Shown: positions 11,487-23,696 of the stretch, piece by piece
Numbering within the stretch: position 1 is the stretch's first letter
Layout: each line of letters opens with the position of its first letter
From: Magnolia sinica
Taxonomy: Eukaryota; Streptophyta; Magnoliopsida; Magnoliales; Magnoliaceae
Assembly (NCBI RefSeq): GCF_029962835.1
Contig: NC_080583.1
Span: 65,891,158 to 65,955,157, forward strand
Reading direction: 5' to 3'
DNA: 64,000 bases
Translations under genes and position numbers: made by a program
The notes under the pieces: model-generated
Told to the model about the DNA's origin: nothing
The model's input: only the letters and a program-made list of their open reading frames with translations
Databases searched by the model: none

Positions 11487-11550
11487 ATATTATATTATAT
11501 ATAATATTGTATGAAGTATATATAAATTATATATTATATTATATATAATA
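11416..11550. repeat. compound (GT)n-(TA)n microsatellite
   Basis: A GT tract to about 11468, then TA repeats and ATTATAT-type low complexity to about 11550. It lies inside family A copy 1. Confidence 0.92.
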
Positions 11551-11579
11551 CACTGGTGGTGGGAGGCTCATCTCAGTGT

Positions 11580-12060
11580 ACTTGTGGCCCATGGTTGAGG
11601 CCCACTTTGATATATATGTAAGGCCCATGGGTTGAGGCCATTTAATGCATTAGGGGCCCATGGGTCGAGGCCCATTAAGATGTATTGGGACCTATGGGTT
11701 GAGGCCCATTTGATGTACATATGGGGCCCAATTGGTGAGGCCCATTTGATACACATAAGGCCCATGTGATTAGGCCCATTGTGATGTATTTTAAGGCCCA
11801 TGGGCTATGGCCCATTGCAATGTACATAAGGCCCGTTAGTGAGGCCCAATGATGTGGCCCACTTGATGAATATAAGGCTCATAAGATTAGGCCCATTTGA
11901 TGCATTCTAAGGCCCACGGGTTATGGCCCATTGCAATGCACATAAGGCCCATTGGTGCAGCCCAATGATGTGGCCCACTTGATGAATATAAGGCCCATAT
12001 GATATGGCCCATTTAATGTATTTAAGGTCCAATGGGATGTACCTAAGGTCCATTGCAATG
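11580..12060. repeat. AGGCCCAT-type tandem array (short version)
   Basis: Roughly a dozen degenerate units of about 35-40 bases built on 'aaggcccatgggttgaggcccatt(t/g)gatgtat'. The same array is more than twice as long in copy 2 of the element (29840-30950). The long minus-strand frames across it are by-products of the unit. Confidence 0.85.
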
Positions 12061-13748
12061 TACGATCCCAACATGGTTTATGTAATGATGTTTATGTCGG
12101 GCTATGCCTTGGGAGCAATGGTGGTTTGACGTCCACATTGCAAGTATAGTGTTAGTTAAATGTCCGCATTATGACTTTCCCTAGGGCCCATTGTTAGGCT
12201 CGTACGTGTTATGAGTAGGCCGTCTAGGCCCATCTTCGTTATGAACATCATCCATCCTATATAACATGTTTAGTTCCATGATTCATGATCATATACATCA
12301 TACATATGCTTGATATGAGAAATGACTGATCATCGCATATACCTTTGGGCAGATTGTTTAGGGGCTCCCGGATAGGGGATGTTGTCCTACATGAGCGCAC
12401 GATACGCGCAGGATTGCTGCATGACTGGATAGTGTGATTCATACATTCGCATTGTGTGATATGGTACTATACGCCCTAGTGACATCAGGGCCGTAGTCTC
12501 CACAGGCGTATCGTGGTTGGCAGAATTGGATACCGAAAATCTTGTTTTACATGGAGTGCTATAGATATCCCTAGGTGAAAGTCCCTAAACCCTTATGGTA
12601 CCAAGAGGTTACTCCAACGTCTAGACCGAGTGGGTGCATGAGCGCCGAGTGCCGATTACCAGACAGTTGCGCTTTCCACTGTGTCGTGCTCGGTTGGAAG
12701 GGGGTGCGGCCTTACCCGCTCGAGAGTAGGGGGCAATGCTAGGCTGAGTCTAACCAGCTTTAGGAATAGGTCTGCTATTGACGAGCCGAGCCCGATATTG
12801 GCAGGCGGATAGTGAGGTCTTTTCCACTCACCTTATTGCGCGCGATGGGGCGACAATCTAGCTTAGAGTGTACTAGACCCCGGTGATATTCCAGATTTTG
12901 AGCTGTATCGATATGTGGACTTAGATGAGGATTTGTATGATTGAGTTGCATTTCGCATTGCATGGCCTTGGTATGGCCGACATCATTCTTTGCACAGCAT
13001 GGCCTTGGTACGGCTAATGGTATTCTTGGCATTCATCAGCATGTTCCGCATTACTCTGATACTGCATAACTGCACTACTACCTTACGCACACACTTTCAC
13101 CACCCTCTAAGCTTTCTATAAGCTTATACACGACCATTGCATGCAGATGACGTTGGATCGCAGCAACGCTGAAGCTTGGGCACGTGACAGATCATTTTGG
13201 AGTTTTTGTTCATCTTCATTGTATTTCCCTTTATGCTCATTGTACTTGTAAAGTTTTTGATCATAATGAAAATGTGATGGAGTTTTTGGTTGTTGTTTGT
13301 GGGTTATGCCTTTGGTTATGCTTATTACGAATCAAACTGATGTTTAAAAAAAAAAATCCTCCTCGTAGCATCCCAGGATCGGAACCTGGCGAATGGGCGC
13401 TGGGAGCCAAGAATGGGGTTCTACAGAGGCTGTCGGCGCCGGATTCGACGATCGGGAATTTTGTGAGCCCGGTTTCCGAGTTTGGGGCGTGACACCTCCC
13501 GTGGCCTCCAGGTGTTGCAGGCAGCCTTGGTGACCATGTCGACGATAACCATAGAGTCGCTCTCGACTATTATCTTACTGAAGCACTAGTCCACACATAA
13601 GGACGGGCCCTCCATAGAGTCTCTCTCGACTATATGATCTTAGTGAAGCCTTGGTCCACACATAAGGATAGGCCCTCGGCCAAACCACAAGCCCTCGGCC
13701 ATACCCACCCAAAAAAGCAAACAAGAGGTCTCCCTGTCTATCTCTAAC

Positions 13749-16700
13749 TGTAACGCCCCGAATATTCAAGACCCAAGTATATGATCCGTGTCCCAAAAAC
13801 CCGAGTGTTAGCTTTAAAGGATGGTCAAATTCGAGTATATATTTTTTTTAACTATCATCAAAGTAAGCAAATGAGCGTAGTGTGGACAAATCGACATAAA
13901 AAAAAATTTCATTATCATTCAAATTTACAAGAAGCTGCCCATAATGACTTATACAAACCAATGTCTCTGAATTTAACAAGTACAAGATTTACAAGAATTT
14001 AATATATGAAGAATAGCAGAAAGCATATAAATATAAGCCGCAAGATCACGCAGCTTCTCTAGGTAAATATAGTCATGCATCCCTGACGATCATACCATGC
14101 TCTTCATCAAGTCTGAACATATATATCACTAAAGCCACCTGTACTACCTGTACGGCTGTATATTTGATGGATGAGTGGCCAACTCAGTGTGAATTCTCCT
14201 CAAGATTACACACCGCCGCATTAGGTAAGAAATAGTATAAAACATCCAGACAACCAAAACAGAGTAAATGCAGTCTTATTAGGTGCATGGATGCATGAAT
14301 GCAATCATCGACCCGGGTAAATCATCCGGACGGTCGGTGCCCCAGGAAAAACATCCAAACAGGCAATGGAGTCGTCACCCAAGGATGTGACTGGTCATCA
14401 GCGCAACACGCGGCGTAATCGTATGGGCATGAGTGATCCAAGTCATCATCATAAATCGATCGGCTGGTCATTAGCGCAACACGCGGCGTAATCGTATGGG
14501 CATAATGATCCAAGCCGTCGTAGTATGCTATACGTGCATGATTTGCCAGCCCATTATTAGTCCAATTGCAATCAGTCATTTTAGAATAAGCTCACGGTCA
14601 CTACGAGGAACACAGGGCCCAGGGTAGGCCGACAGCTCGGGCATAGTGTCACATTACCACAATCCCCGGCTCATGAGGCTACCATCTTAGGATATTTAAT
14701 AGAAATCCATCGACTAGTGGCCAATCATATTACAATATATTGGGCTTACCATCGTGTGGTTGCACGGTATAAAACATCGAACTCATATAGGGAAAATACC
14801 ATAACAAAGCCACATAGAGCGATATCAAATAAGCCACATAGGGCAATTATCAAAATAGGCCTCATAGGGCGAGTATCAAAACCATGCGATAAAAGACCAT
14901 CCTTGAAAACTATTGGACACAACAACCCTAGATGGTAGGCCCACATTAATGATCCATTTAGACCACCACTCAATAACCACTAAGTCGAAGGTCCATTTTA
15001 ATCACAACCAGTCAGGTTACATCCTAAGTATGGGTGTACATTTATAGGTGAGGGTTTTCCACTAATGTACCAGTTTAAAGTCCGTAAGCAATACACAAAT
15101 AATTCACAAGCATGAACAAATATACAGGATGAACATTAAGCAGGCAATATAGCAATTCAATTTCCACCAGCTGACACATGTAATTATAAAAGAGAGATAT
15201 CAATTATAATTTTTAATAAAAAACTATAACTTAAGCTAATGAGAAGATGGAAAGCTCAAGAGGAAGAATCATCACCGAATACGTTGTAGGGTGTCCTTTA
15301 GCGTGAGCCCTCTTGAGAAGTTAGTGTCTCTGCGTCACTTGAACAGATTCTTAGAGAAATCCCTTGCATTGGTTGATAAGTTCGACGATTCTAGGACGCC
15401 ATGTTGGTCGAATGGCCCAAATCATGATGGTTTGGCGCTTATTTGAGAGGGGTACAGGCCCGTCAATACCCGTCCCAATAAGCGAGCTCGATATACTGTT
15501 ATTTATTTGGTGGGGTCCCTCGCAAAGACCGTGCAGATAGGCATTTATATCATGGTGGAGGGTGCCGCCCATGGGACCCACCACCATATAGATGAGCTTG
15601 CCCACTATATACATCCCATAGTATATCTGTGTATACGTTATGTACAATATATTTGCATCGTACGGTATACATGTATACATTATGTACAATATGGGTGCGT
15701 CACACAGTATATCTATGTACAAAGCATGCATATTATATTTGTACCATATGGTATGTATGTATATATTATATACATTATAGATATATCACATAGTATATCT
15801 ATGTTTACAATATGTATATTATATGGTACGTATATAAATATCGAGCGTCCTGGTGCATCACGTCCAGCCCCTGGATAGTTTATATCCAGAGCACAAAAGT
15901 GGGTTCCACACGTGCAGGACTCACCCAGCATGAATATATGAGACATGCTTACCTATGCATCTAGGTACGGGCGTACCTTCACACCTGTGACATGGGTGTC
16001 GAATCCGAACGGTTCATGAGGTGTGGAATCTCAAGACACCTTAGGGAGTAAATTTTAACCCTGATCCAAGATTCTGGTGGGCCATAGCAATGATAAATGC
16101 AATTTCAAGGGAAGAAACCGTTTGCCTTAACATGGCCCGCCGAAGTTTTGGTTCAAAGTAAAAACTAGGACCAGGGGGTTTCATGAGGTTCTGTTTCAGG
16201 TGGACCGCTCACATTTTCGAGACTCATCAGGTATGATGAGATCTTAACTTTTTGCATGTGGTTTACATAACTGGTTGGCAGGTGAACATTATGTACTGTT
16301 TACACGTCCTGGTGTGTACATACACCACTCCTTTTTCCCAGGTGGGTTCTACGTGGACCTTCCACGTATACAATTCAAGGTGGGCCCTAAGTCCAAAGCC
16401 GGAATGGATGGATGGCCTGGATGTACCCCACCTACGTCCCACTGTCTGAACGGTGCAAGTGCACATGCTACACACATGTAGACATGTGTTCTTCCAAATC
16501 ATACTCGGGGTGGCCTACCATGGTGCAACCCACCATTAGTTGGTGGGGCCCACAGTCAATGCAGGACCTGCGGTCAGGGCAGCCCACAACTGAGGCCCAC
16601 CTGCATTTGTGCAGGCCCAAGCCAACAGTCAGCCCACCAGCCTACGTGAGCAGCGTCTTCTTCTCCTTCCCTCGACCTGGTTGCTGCGGTTTAAGGTCCG

Positions 16701-18320
16701 ATTTGGGTTTCAGTGAAGTGATGGTCAGGGTGGCCCTGCTCAGTGGTTGAGTCCAGCTGAGTTTTATGCTACACAGGTGAAGGAGGGGCTAGAGATTACC
16801 TGGATTTCTTCCTCTCCTCAGGAATGGAGTTTCCCTTGACCTGAACTGACCCAACTTGTTCCCGAGTTCGGGTTGAGCTGGTGCAGTGCGGGAGTTAGGT
16901 GCTCCACGTATACGGCCTCCACTCACCTTTGTTCTCACACACACACTCTCTCTCTCTCTCTCAACTTGACTCGACCGGACTGCACTGACTCGTCTCAGCC
17001 TGCATGGGCCGGGTCGACGCAGTGCGGCACCGGGTCTGTCCCTCTCACCCTCTTACGATCTCAGCTCTCTTGGTCCGATACCTGAGGCTACAGGGCTCTA
17101 TTTATAGAGGGAAAGGAAGGATACCAACGGCCAGGAATTGCCCTCCCTGTGCACGGCCGAGATCGAGTATCACCCTAGCATGGGGCCCATCCATCCGTTT
17201 GGATGAAAAGCTGACCTTGAGGCCCACCAGAAAAGCATTCTTTCTGATCTAGTGGGGCCCATCTTGTCGTTTCGTGTGGGTTTTCAGCGGGGAAGACGAT
17301 CCGATCTTTAATGGCGGATCATCATTTAACGTGCATAGGCACAATCTGATTCATCTGGTCGGTCCAGATGGGACCCAGGATTAGCGTGGGGCCCACTTCT
17401 CGTGTCCCAAATGCCCCTCTCCACATATCTCACGAGAATCTCCAATTCTCATGAGAGAGCTTAAGTTTTCGTCTCCATTTCGTCTCGCCTCGCACCATCG
17501 ACAGGGATGGAGCCACGTGTCCCCAGGAACGGCTGGGAGAGAGTCAGTACCTCTTTCCCAAAGAGGAATGCCGCTCCTTGCCTTTTCTTACACAGCCCTT
17601 GCCCAGCCGTTTCTGGAATAGAGAGAGCACACCTCTCTTTGGAAGTTGGATGGATGAGATGGCGCCATCTGGTCGATTATGAACCGTCCAAGTAATCCCA
17701 TATGGGTTCTACAGTGGATTTTCGCCACGTGTGGTACAATGGATGGTGGTGACCCATCTATCTCGTCCGTTTACAACGGCCCAAAAGGCTATACGGTTTT
17801 GTTAAGCTGGGCCCTTGGAGAAAATGAACGGTCCAGATGGCTCGGAAAGTGGCTAGGGTGGGCCACTTAGAGGCCCAAAGATCCAACGTTCAAAAATGAA
17901 AATGACGGGAAGAGCGCCATTTCGCGATTTTTTGACAGAGGGTCGGTCAAAGGCCGTTTGACCGACCCCATGGATCCAGCGCACGTCGTGTACATGCACT
18001 CTCAATGTACACGCACCGTGTGGGGGCCCGATGGGACGTTAGTGCTCCCATCCATATCGTCCATTTGCACTGGGGGACCCTTAACAGGGGTCCCAACCCA
18101 CTTTGGACTGATGGTGAGGCTCAGGTGGGCCGCTACACTCCTCTTTAGGTTATTATTGGCCCAAATAACACGACCTGTCGATCCAGTGAGTTTGATATTT
18201 ATTTTCAACGGTCAGATTTAAACTAGGAGGAACGTAAGTGTTTACTTAGGCCTGGCTTATATTTATGCTAAGCTTGGTTATATGGTAACACCCGAGTACT
18301 GGAAAGTACGGGATGTTACA
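13749..18320 (+). mobile_element. giant solo LTR-like element, family B copy 1 (4,572 bp)
   Basis: It starts TGTAACGCCCCG (13749), ends GGGATGTTACA (18320), and is flanked by perfect CTAAC duplications (13744-13748 and 18321-18325). No gag-pol, PBS or PPT was found inside. It shares blocks such as 'gtaggccgacagctcg' (14622) with the element at 31104-34235. Its start resembles the inverse of the family A right end, suggesting related LTRs in opposite orientation. Frames across 16250-18200 have no recognisable domain. Confidence 0.75.
15612..15875. repeat. AT-rich tandem repeat, about 3 units of roughly 86 bases
   Basis: The marker 'cacatagtatatct(a/g)tgt' recurs near 15617, 15703 and 15788 with 'tatattatgtacaatatg'-like sequence between. 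It lies inside family B copy 1 and explains the long frames on both strands here. Confidence 0.65.
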
Positions 18321-18463
18321 CTAACACTCCCTCTACCTCTCAAAAGACCTGGGTTCACAAGCGACGAGTTATTGTTAAGACTTAACTATTGCATAATTTT
18401 TCTCATTTACATCTTGGTTTTATGAACATGAATCAGCTTAATGTTCTATTTTACTCATGTATG

Positions 18464-19665
18464 TGTTGCAAGGTGAATTTAAGAGCTTGGATTGAAAAAG
18501 GGTGCTAAAAAGCATGGATTTGATACTCAAGAATCACCAAGGCAAGGGATGGATCTTAGAAGACCAAGATTGAAGAATTCACATGCCAAAGATCCAAGAA
18601 AACCAAGTGAAAAATGAAGAAAATCGAAGATTTGAAGTGAAGAATCCTGAAACCATCCTGAAAAAGTGTATTCTGAAGCTCTAAGGTCTATTTTGAAAAA
18701 TTGCGCAGAAGGAAATTATTTTAAACAAACTGTGCAGCGATAAATCTATTTTGAAAAACTGCGCAAATTTGAGGTTGTTTCTAGGGTTTTTCAACTTTGT
18801 ACGAAAATTGAAGTTCCCTACTTATAAATAGGGCTTCCTAGGGCATTCATTAGCATCATTCAAGGTATCCCAAAGCAAAATTTAGGATTTTTAAAGAATT
18901 TTTAATTTTATTAGAGTTTTATAAGATTTTTTTTTTTAGATCTTTTCTATTTGCATTTATTTCTTTCTTCTTATTTTTTTTCTTTCTGATTTTAATTATG
19001 TTTTTCTAAATTCCTTCTAGCCCAAGCTAGAAGGGAAGCACATGGGTTTAATAATTCTTTAAAATTATGATGATTGATTATTTTAATGATGAGAAGAATG
19101 GTGTATGCATGTTATCTATTATTTAGATTTTATTTTTTATCCTCTTATGAGATCCATATGTTTCCATCATATAAGATCCACATTGATGGATAGGCTTACC
19201 CTATATCAATCAGATTTCCTAGATAGGAGAGGTTCTTAACCTGTTATATTTATTTGTTTTTCATTATCTCATTGATATTGAATTCTTAAAATCACTGACG
19301 CTTAAAAATATATATCAATGGTGCAAATCCATGATTTTCTAATATTTTATATCACTTATTAAAATATTTAAACTATTTTATTTTCCGATTAGGCTGACCA
19401 TAGTCCTCAGATCCTAGTTGTGTTATCTAAGTCATCATGATTTTGGAATATTAACCTATGTGTGGAACTTTGAAGCTTGGGTGTTATTTTATTCAGTTGA
19501 ATTACATCCATTCAAAAATCCCAAAATCAAATCATCAGTTTAGTTTTTATTACTTAGTTTGTTTTGCATTTGATTTTTTACTTCTCACAATTCATCTCCC
19601 TGTGGAATCGACCATGTATTCATGGGATACTACTTACGAACCTCTGCACTTAGAGGCAAGCAATC
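18464..19665 (+). mobile_element. Athila-like Ty3 LTR and leader fragment
   Basis: Bases 18464-18860 look like an LTR: TATA-like 'cttataaataggg' at 18821-18832 followed by a CA-rich transcribed region. Bases 19585-19665 hold 'ctgtggaatcgaccatgtattc...gggatactacttacgaacctctgcactta', a leader block typical of Athila-type elements; the related block on the other element is at 40040-40115. No gag follows, so it is truncated. The exact LTR start is uncertain. Confidence 0.55.
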
Positions 19666-20640
19666 AGTTATCAATGTTAAGTTTAACCCAACCATCTTCT
19701 AGTTTGAGCCACTTTACCACCGAGGTATACAAACCCCAAAACCTACAACGATTTTTGTTCCTTCCAAACATCCCAAAAGATCAAGCTGGGGAGTAAACTA
19801 AGCAATACAGAAAAACAATCAGTCGGGAAGGCCGCTAACCAACATTGAGTAGCCCTCTCCAAAGTTGACGAGCTTGGCATAAAGGAAATCTAAAAACTGA
19901 GGGCGATAAAATACAACACATGGGAGACAAGTGCGCCTAAAGAGAATAGATGGTCCAACGTTTCTTCTTGTGGGAGAGACTGAGAGACATTCGCATCTCA
20001 AAGGCTATCTTAAATCCTGCTATCAACCAAGACCGCCTTGTTAACAATCCTTCCATTGCCTCTTTCTACTTAATATAGGAAGAAGAATATCTCTACTCTA
20101 AAAAGAATTTGTTCCCCTTGCTTTTCAATCCAAAGCATTCACTTCTCCTACAACCTAATAAGATAAATAAAGGAAAAGGCAAGAGAAGTAATAAATGGAA
20201 GGGAATGGGGCAATTATGAAAGCTAAAAGAATGGAAGGGAGGGAATATGGAGGAAATGTGCGGGAAAGATCGAGATGGTCAATCTCTTATGAATGGGAAG
20301 CTAGAATTTTTATAAAATAAAATAACAATAAATAGAGTTTTTACCTTCTCAGTTCTCCTTCTCCAAGTGTATCTTGTGGAAACTAGCATGAATATCGAAA
20401 TTGATTCTAGTATTAAGAAAGTGTCTTCAAATTGATGATAATTAAAGGGAGGAAAAAATGGTAATCGAGATATACTGGAATGAAAGCAAAGTAATTCATT
20501 TGCATTTTCAACCATTTGCCATCCCCAATAGAGGTAGTTGGATGGACGGATCGGATTCATACAAAATAGGACTATTGTCAAGTAGTACTTGTAATTTAAG
20601 AATGACAAGATTCTATCGAAGATGATCAAGCATTTTCTCT
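19666..20640. other. no gene recognised
   Basis: Short frames only, none with family motifs. The text near 19800-20080 reads like decayed minus-strand coding sequence but no domain can be named. Confidence 0.35.
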
Positions 20641-20900
20641 GCAGTTTCTACGCCAAAATCGCGAATTTGGGACAGACCAGATCCATCGCAAAACTAAATA
20701 AACGACAAATTTCGTTTGTTGCTTGGTTCGTGGCTGTTTGCTGGGTCACAAATTTTTTGTGACAGATATTATCCGTCGCTGAAATTCAAATAATCCCTAC
20801 TCGTCATTAAATATATAGGCGACTATGAAGTGGCAACTCATTTTCAACCAGTTCAGAAATTAGCGACCGACCAAATTCGTCACTAAAATATCTGCAAATT
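20641..20900. repeat. CACTA-like subterminal repeat patch
   Basis: Inverted and direct motifs of the 'gcgacgaatt / tccgtcgct / attcgtcactaa' type recur at 20660-20890 (for example 'gatattatccgtcgctgaaat' and 'ttagcgaccgaccaaattcgtcac'). Such repeats are usual next to CACTA transposon ends. No intact CACTA terminus adjoins this patch. Confidence 0.4.
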
Positions 20901-21549
20901 TTTCTTTTTTTCAAAAAAAGTCTTACACCTGATATCATTCAAAAAATAATTCACACAATTGTTTAATAAGAATCCCATTCACAAAATTCAAAAAAATTGG
21001 CTGAATATGAAACTGGACTAAATATCAGTGTTTGGATGCTTAGTACGCTATAATAAGAAACTAAACTAAATCCATAGTAATAGCCAAAATTAGGTGAGCT
21101 ACTAATGAAATAATTTATTGTAAAGAATATCATTTGCCTTAAAAACTAAACAAATGATCATCATAATTATGTCTCATCAATTAAAATACAAATCTAAGAG
21201 ATACTTTTATTCTCAATATTTGTACAAGCATCCAAATAAAACATAACACAATCGAAACAAAAAAGAAATGGTAAAGATGATATATAGAACCTATAAGTTG
21301 CTTCCACTGATGTTGCATGTCTGGAAATTCCATGGTATTTTGGCAATCCAATTCCATGGTAAGGCTGCAGCTTCAAATAACAAGGGATTACAAATAAAAA
21401 CACACCTAGGTCACCAACTAGAAGAAGATGAGACTCCACAAACCTGTCCCAGAAGCGTCAATGTGTTGCACACCTCCAATCAATGTTAACGCCACTGAAA
21501 GGTTTTAGTAGTCAAAATAGTAAATGTTAGCATAAACATAAATGATGAT

Positions 21550-22020
21550 CACTACAAGAAAAGAGGGTTTTAGCCTCGGTTCAAAACCATGGCTAAAAAG
21601 TTTAAAAACTGAGGCTAAAGGCTTTAGGCTCAGTTAAAAACCGAGGTTGGAACCCCCGTGGCTAAAGGCTTTAGTCTCAATTATAGCAACCGAGGCTAAA
21701 ATAACTTTTATAGCCTCGGTTCTTCAAGTGAAGCTAAAAGAACCTTTTTAGCTTCAGTTGTCTCGAAATGAAGCTAAATCAAAATTTTAGCCTCTGTTGT
21801 TTGAGACTAAATCTAAATTTTAGCCTCAGTTGCCTCCAATCGAAGCTAAATTTATTTTTAACCCTGGTTCTCAACAACCGAGGCTAAGTCTTTATCCACG
21901 GAAGTTGTAGACTCAATTTGGATAACTGGGGCTAAAGATAAATTTAGCTTTTGTTGGCATTAACTGAGGTCAAATTCAATTTTTAACCTCAATTCTCAAC
22001 TACTAAGGCTAAATTATTTA
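21550..22020 (+). mobile_element. terminus and subterminal repeats of a CACTA (En/Spm) transposon
   Basis: The terminus CACTACAAGAAAA starts at 21550, preceded by candidate 3-bp target 'gat'. For about 450 bases it is followed by at least eight copies of 'ttttagcctcggtt' or its inverse 'aaccgaggctaaa', including degenerate ones. This is the classical CACTA end plus subterminal repeat layout. The opposite end (TTTTCTTGTAGTG) was not found in the next several kilobases, so the far boundary is unknown. No transposase frame is seen. Confidence 0.78.
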
Positions 22021-22118
22021 TTTTAATCCATTCATAAACTAATGCATAATCATTCATTCAATCAATCAAATACAATCATTCATTTTAATCCATTGCCATA
22101 ATACCAATAAAAAAAAAG

Positions 22119-22230
22119 TTATGATTCTCTGGAGTACCACATAGCTAACCCACTGGCCTTCATTTTCAAACTGATCAATGGAAAGCTGCCTGACCATACC
22201 ACCCAAAGCTCCCCCCTCAACAGCAACAAC
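22119..22230 (-). pseudogene. exon fragment of a BSL2/BSL3-type Kelch-repeat Ser/Thr phosphatase
   Basis: On the minus strand, immediately after an intron-like acceptor (CTGCAG at 22231-22236), the frame reads VVAVEGGALGGMVRQLSIDQ and then FENEGQWVSYG. This matches the linker between Kelch repeats and phosphatase domain in plant BSL (BSU1-like) brassinosteroid-signalling phosphatases. The family has arginine pairs where this has QW, and a 2-base insertion after the SY codons breaks the frame before TPEN. Only this linker is present; no catalytic metal-binding motifs are seen. It lies 100-200 bases inside a CACTA terminus and is probably a captured fragment. Confidence 0.72.
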
Positions 22231-23034
22231 CTGCAGATAATTAATAAGCAAGATGAGTGATTTCAGAGTCAACATACGGGAATAGAAGCAACTTCATGTT
22301 AGTAAGTTAAAATAGATTCAAATGGGTGGTATTTAACTAAGAATACTATAAAGACATACCTATTAGTAAAATGGTATCCTTTTCCCTGCTCCAGATAAGC
22401 CAAACCTACATTGCGCATGCAGATATCCATCAAGTACCCCACTGAATGTAACCTGGAAGAAAAAACAATGCAAGTTCAAGCTAATTAGTAAGCTCAAAAA
22501 AGAAAGTTCAAATATGTCAGTAATAATCAAATACTTAAAAACCTCATATGACATTCATGTAACATTGGGTAATTATCCATATATTGGTCATGGTATCAAC
22601 TTGAATTTCAATCATCCATGTATAGCACAGTAATCCACGTGCAGTAACGCTCATCAAATCAAACCCAACTCATTATCAAAAGCAAAGTTCATAGATATGC
22701 ACCTTAATAGCACAAAGTAATGCTTACCAACTGTCCAAAGTGAGCCCCGAAACTGAATTTTTCTTTCACAAAATTTCTTGAATCCGGCCCACAAGCAACA
22801 AGAATCTGAAACAGATCGATGTAAAACAAGATGGTAGGTAATGCAGCCTAAGAAAAGAGTTCGTCTTGCCAGCATATGTCCCTGGGCCCACATGCTGAGA
22901 TGGTCCAATGGTTTCAAATGTCCATCATCTTCTGAGTATTACAAATAAGCCACAATCCCATAATCATGCTGCCAGGATGAGCTCAACTGTTGATTTATGA
23001 AGCTGAATGCGAGCCATTGAAGTTCTTCATTTTA
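22231..23034 (-). other. exon-like fragments, unidentified
   Basis: Two minus-strand open stretches are bounded by plausible splice signals. One is at about 22376-22458 (acceptor TTCCAG). The other is at about 22733-22806, after TTTCAG and before GTAAGC, reading ILVACGPDSRNFVKEKF. Neither is recognised. With the BSL and transporter fragments on the same strand they suggest transduplicated host exons. Confidence 0.3.
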
Positions 23035-23332
23035 GGCCCTGTTTGGTTGCCACTTCAAAGTGATTTCATCTCATTTAGTTAACAGTATTATGCATTAGAG
23101 ATCATAGTTTAGTTTATGTAAATTATGGCTTATCAAGAGTTTTTTATCCTTATGGAAATCTCTAATACACAATTAACGTTGGGATGCCTTTGGTTGAACC
23201 AATTGAAATTTCATGATATTTCACCATGAATCAGTCCAGTTTGGTGAAATTTTTCATGAAATTTGGTGCAACCAAAAACACCCTTATATAAAATGAGATG
23301 GACTCATTTTTAAGTAGCAGCCAAACAGGGCC
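23035..23332. mobile_element. Tourist-like (PIF/Harbinger) MITE, 298 bp
   Basis: The terminal inverted repeats are GGCCCTGTTTGGTTGC and GCAGCCAAACAGGGCC. Both sides carry the 3-bp duplication TTA (23032-23034 and 23333-23335). No coding capacity. A second MITE is nested at about 23181-23284. Confidence 0.88.
23181..23284. mobile_element. small MITE nested inside the Tourist element
   Basis: The ends GGGATGCCTTTGGTTGAACC and GGTGCAACCAAAAACACCC are imperfect inverse complements. The internal 'gaaatttcatg / catgaaattt' is palindromic. Target duplication is unclear. Confidence 0.5.
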
Positions 23333-23696
23333 TTAGTGTCTGAATTCATCTACAGAGTTATGGTAAGTTTCTTACCATGACCCTAATAGAATAGAATCCA
23401 GAACATGGGCGGTTCTGATCATTGGACCATCTCAGCATGTGGGCCTCATGGGTCGACACATGCTGACGATCCTGAGTTACATCAGAGGCAGGCAAAACAA
23501 AATCCTAAGGAGTGTCACCATGCACTTACTTGACAAAGCATTTACAGAAGAGATGATGCAAACGACATGTGATTTCAACATGATATGATCCGGACAGTGA
23601 ACTGCTAAGCGAGAAAATATGAATTGGGATGGTGAATTACTAGGCGAGAAAATATGGATTGGGATGTTGGGGCATTTGGGCGCTACTTGGGTCTGT

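Larger units (their letters stand above)
9411..13494 (-). mobile_element. giant solo LTR-like element, family A copy 1 (4,084 bp)
   Basis: The termini are TGTAAGCCCCG (9411) and GGGGCGTGACA (to 13494), giving TG...CA ends, with perfect 5-bp duplications CCTCC at 9406-9410 and 13495-13499. Minus orientation is chosen because TGTCACGCCCC-type starts are common for plant LTRs; this is inference. No PBS, polypurine tract or gag-pol frame lies inside. It contains CT-rich patches, GTGGGCCCACC blocks, a GT/TA microsatellite, and an AGGCCCAT tandem array (11580-12060). A second copy is at 26965-36104. The element could be a solo LTR of a Ty3 lineage with very long LTRs, or a non-coding LARD-like unit. 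Confidence 0.75.
9345..18345 (-). pseudogene. RNase H-like (RVT_3) coding fragment in three pieces, split by two large insertions
   Basis: Removing the two TG...CA elements and one copy of each 5-bp duplication joins 18345-18326, 13748-13500 and 9410-9345 on the minus strand. The reading, with several stops, is of a plant RNase H-like domain: VRDRQGDLLFAFLGGYG, then KIIVESDSMVIVDMVTKAACNTW, then EANEVADGLTRLGS. The central ESD matches the conserved acidic motif. Between CNTW and EANEVADG the usual 20-25 residues are missing. It may derive from a non-LTR retrotransposon or a dispersed RNase H-domain gene. It is non-functional. Confidence 0.72.

Noticed and set aside
15351-15946. Long frames on both strands with Tyr/Ile-rich repeats
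   Set aside because: They arise from the 86-base AT-rich tandem repeat and have no domain or start context.
16250-18220. Cluster of frames of 60-110 codons on both strands
   Set aside because: All are inside family B copy 1. Serine/proline-rich composition without motifs, and not shared with copy 2.
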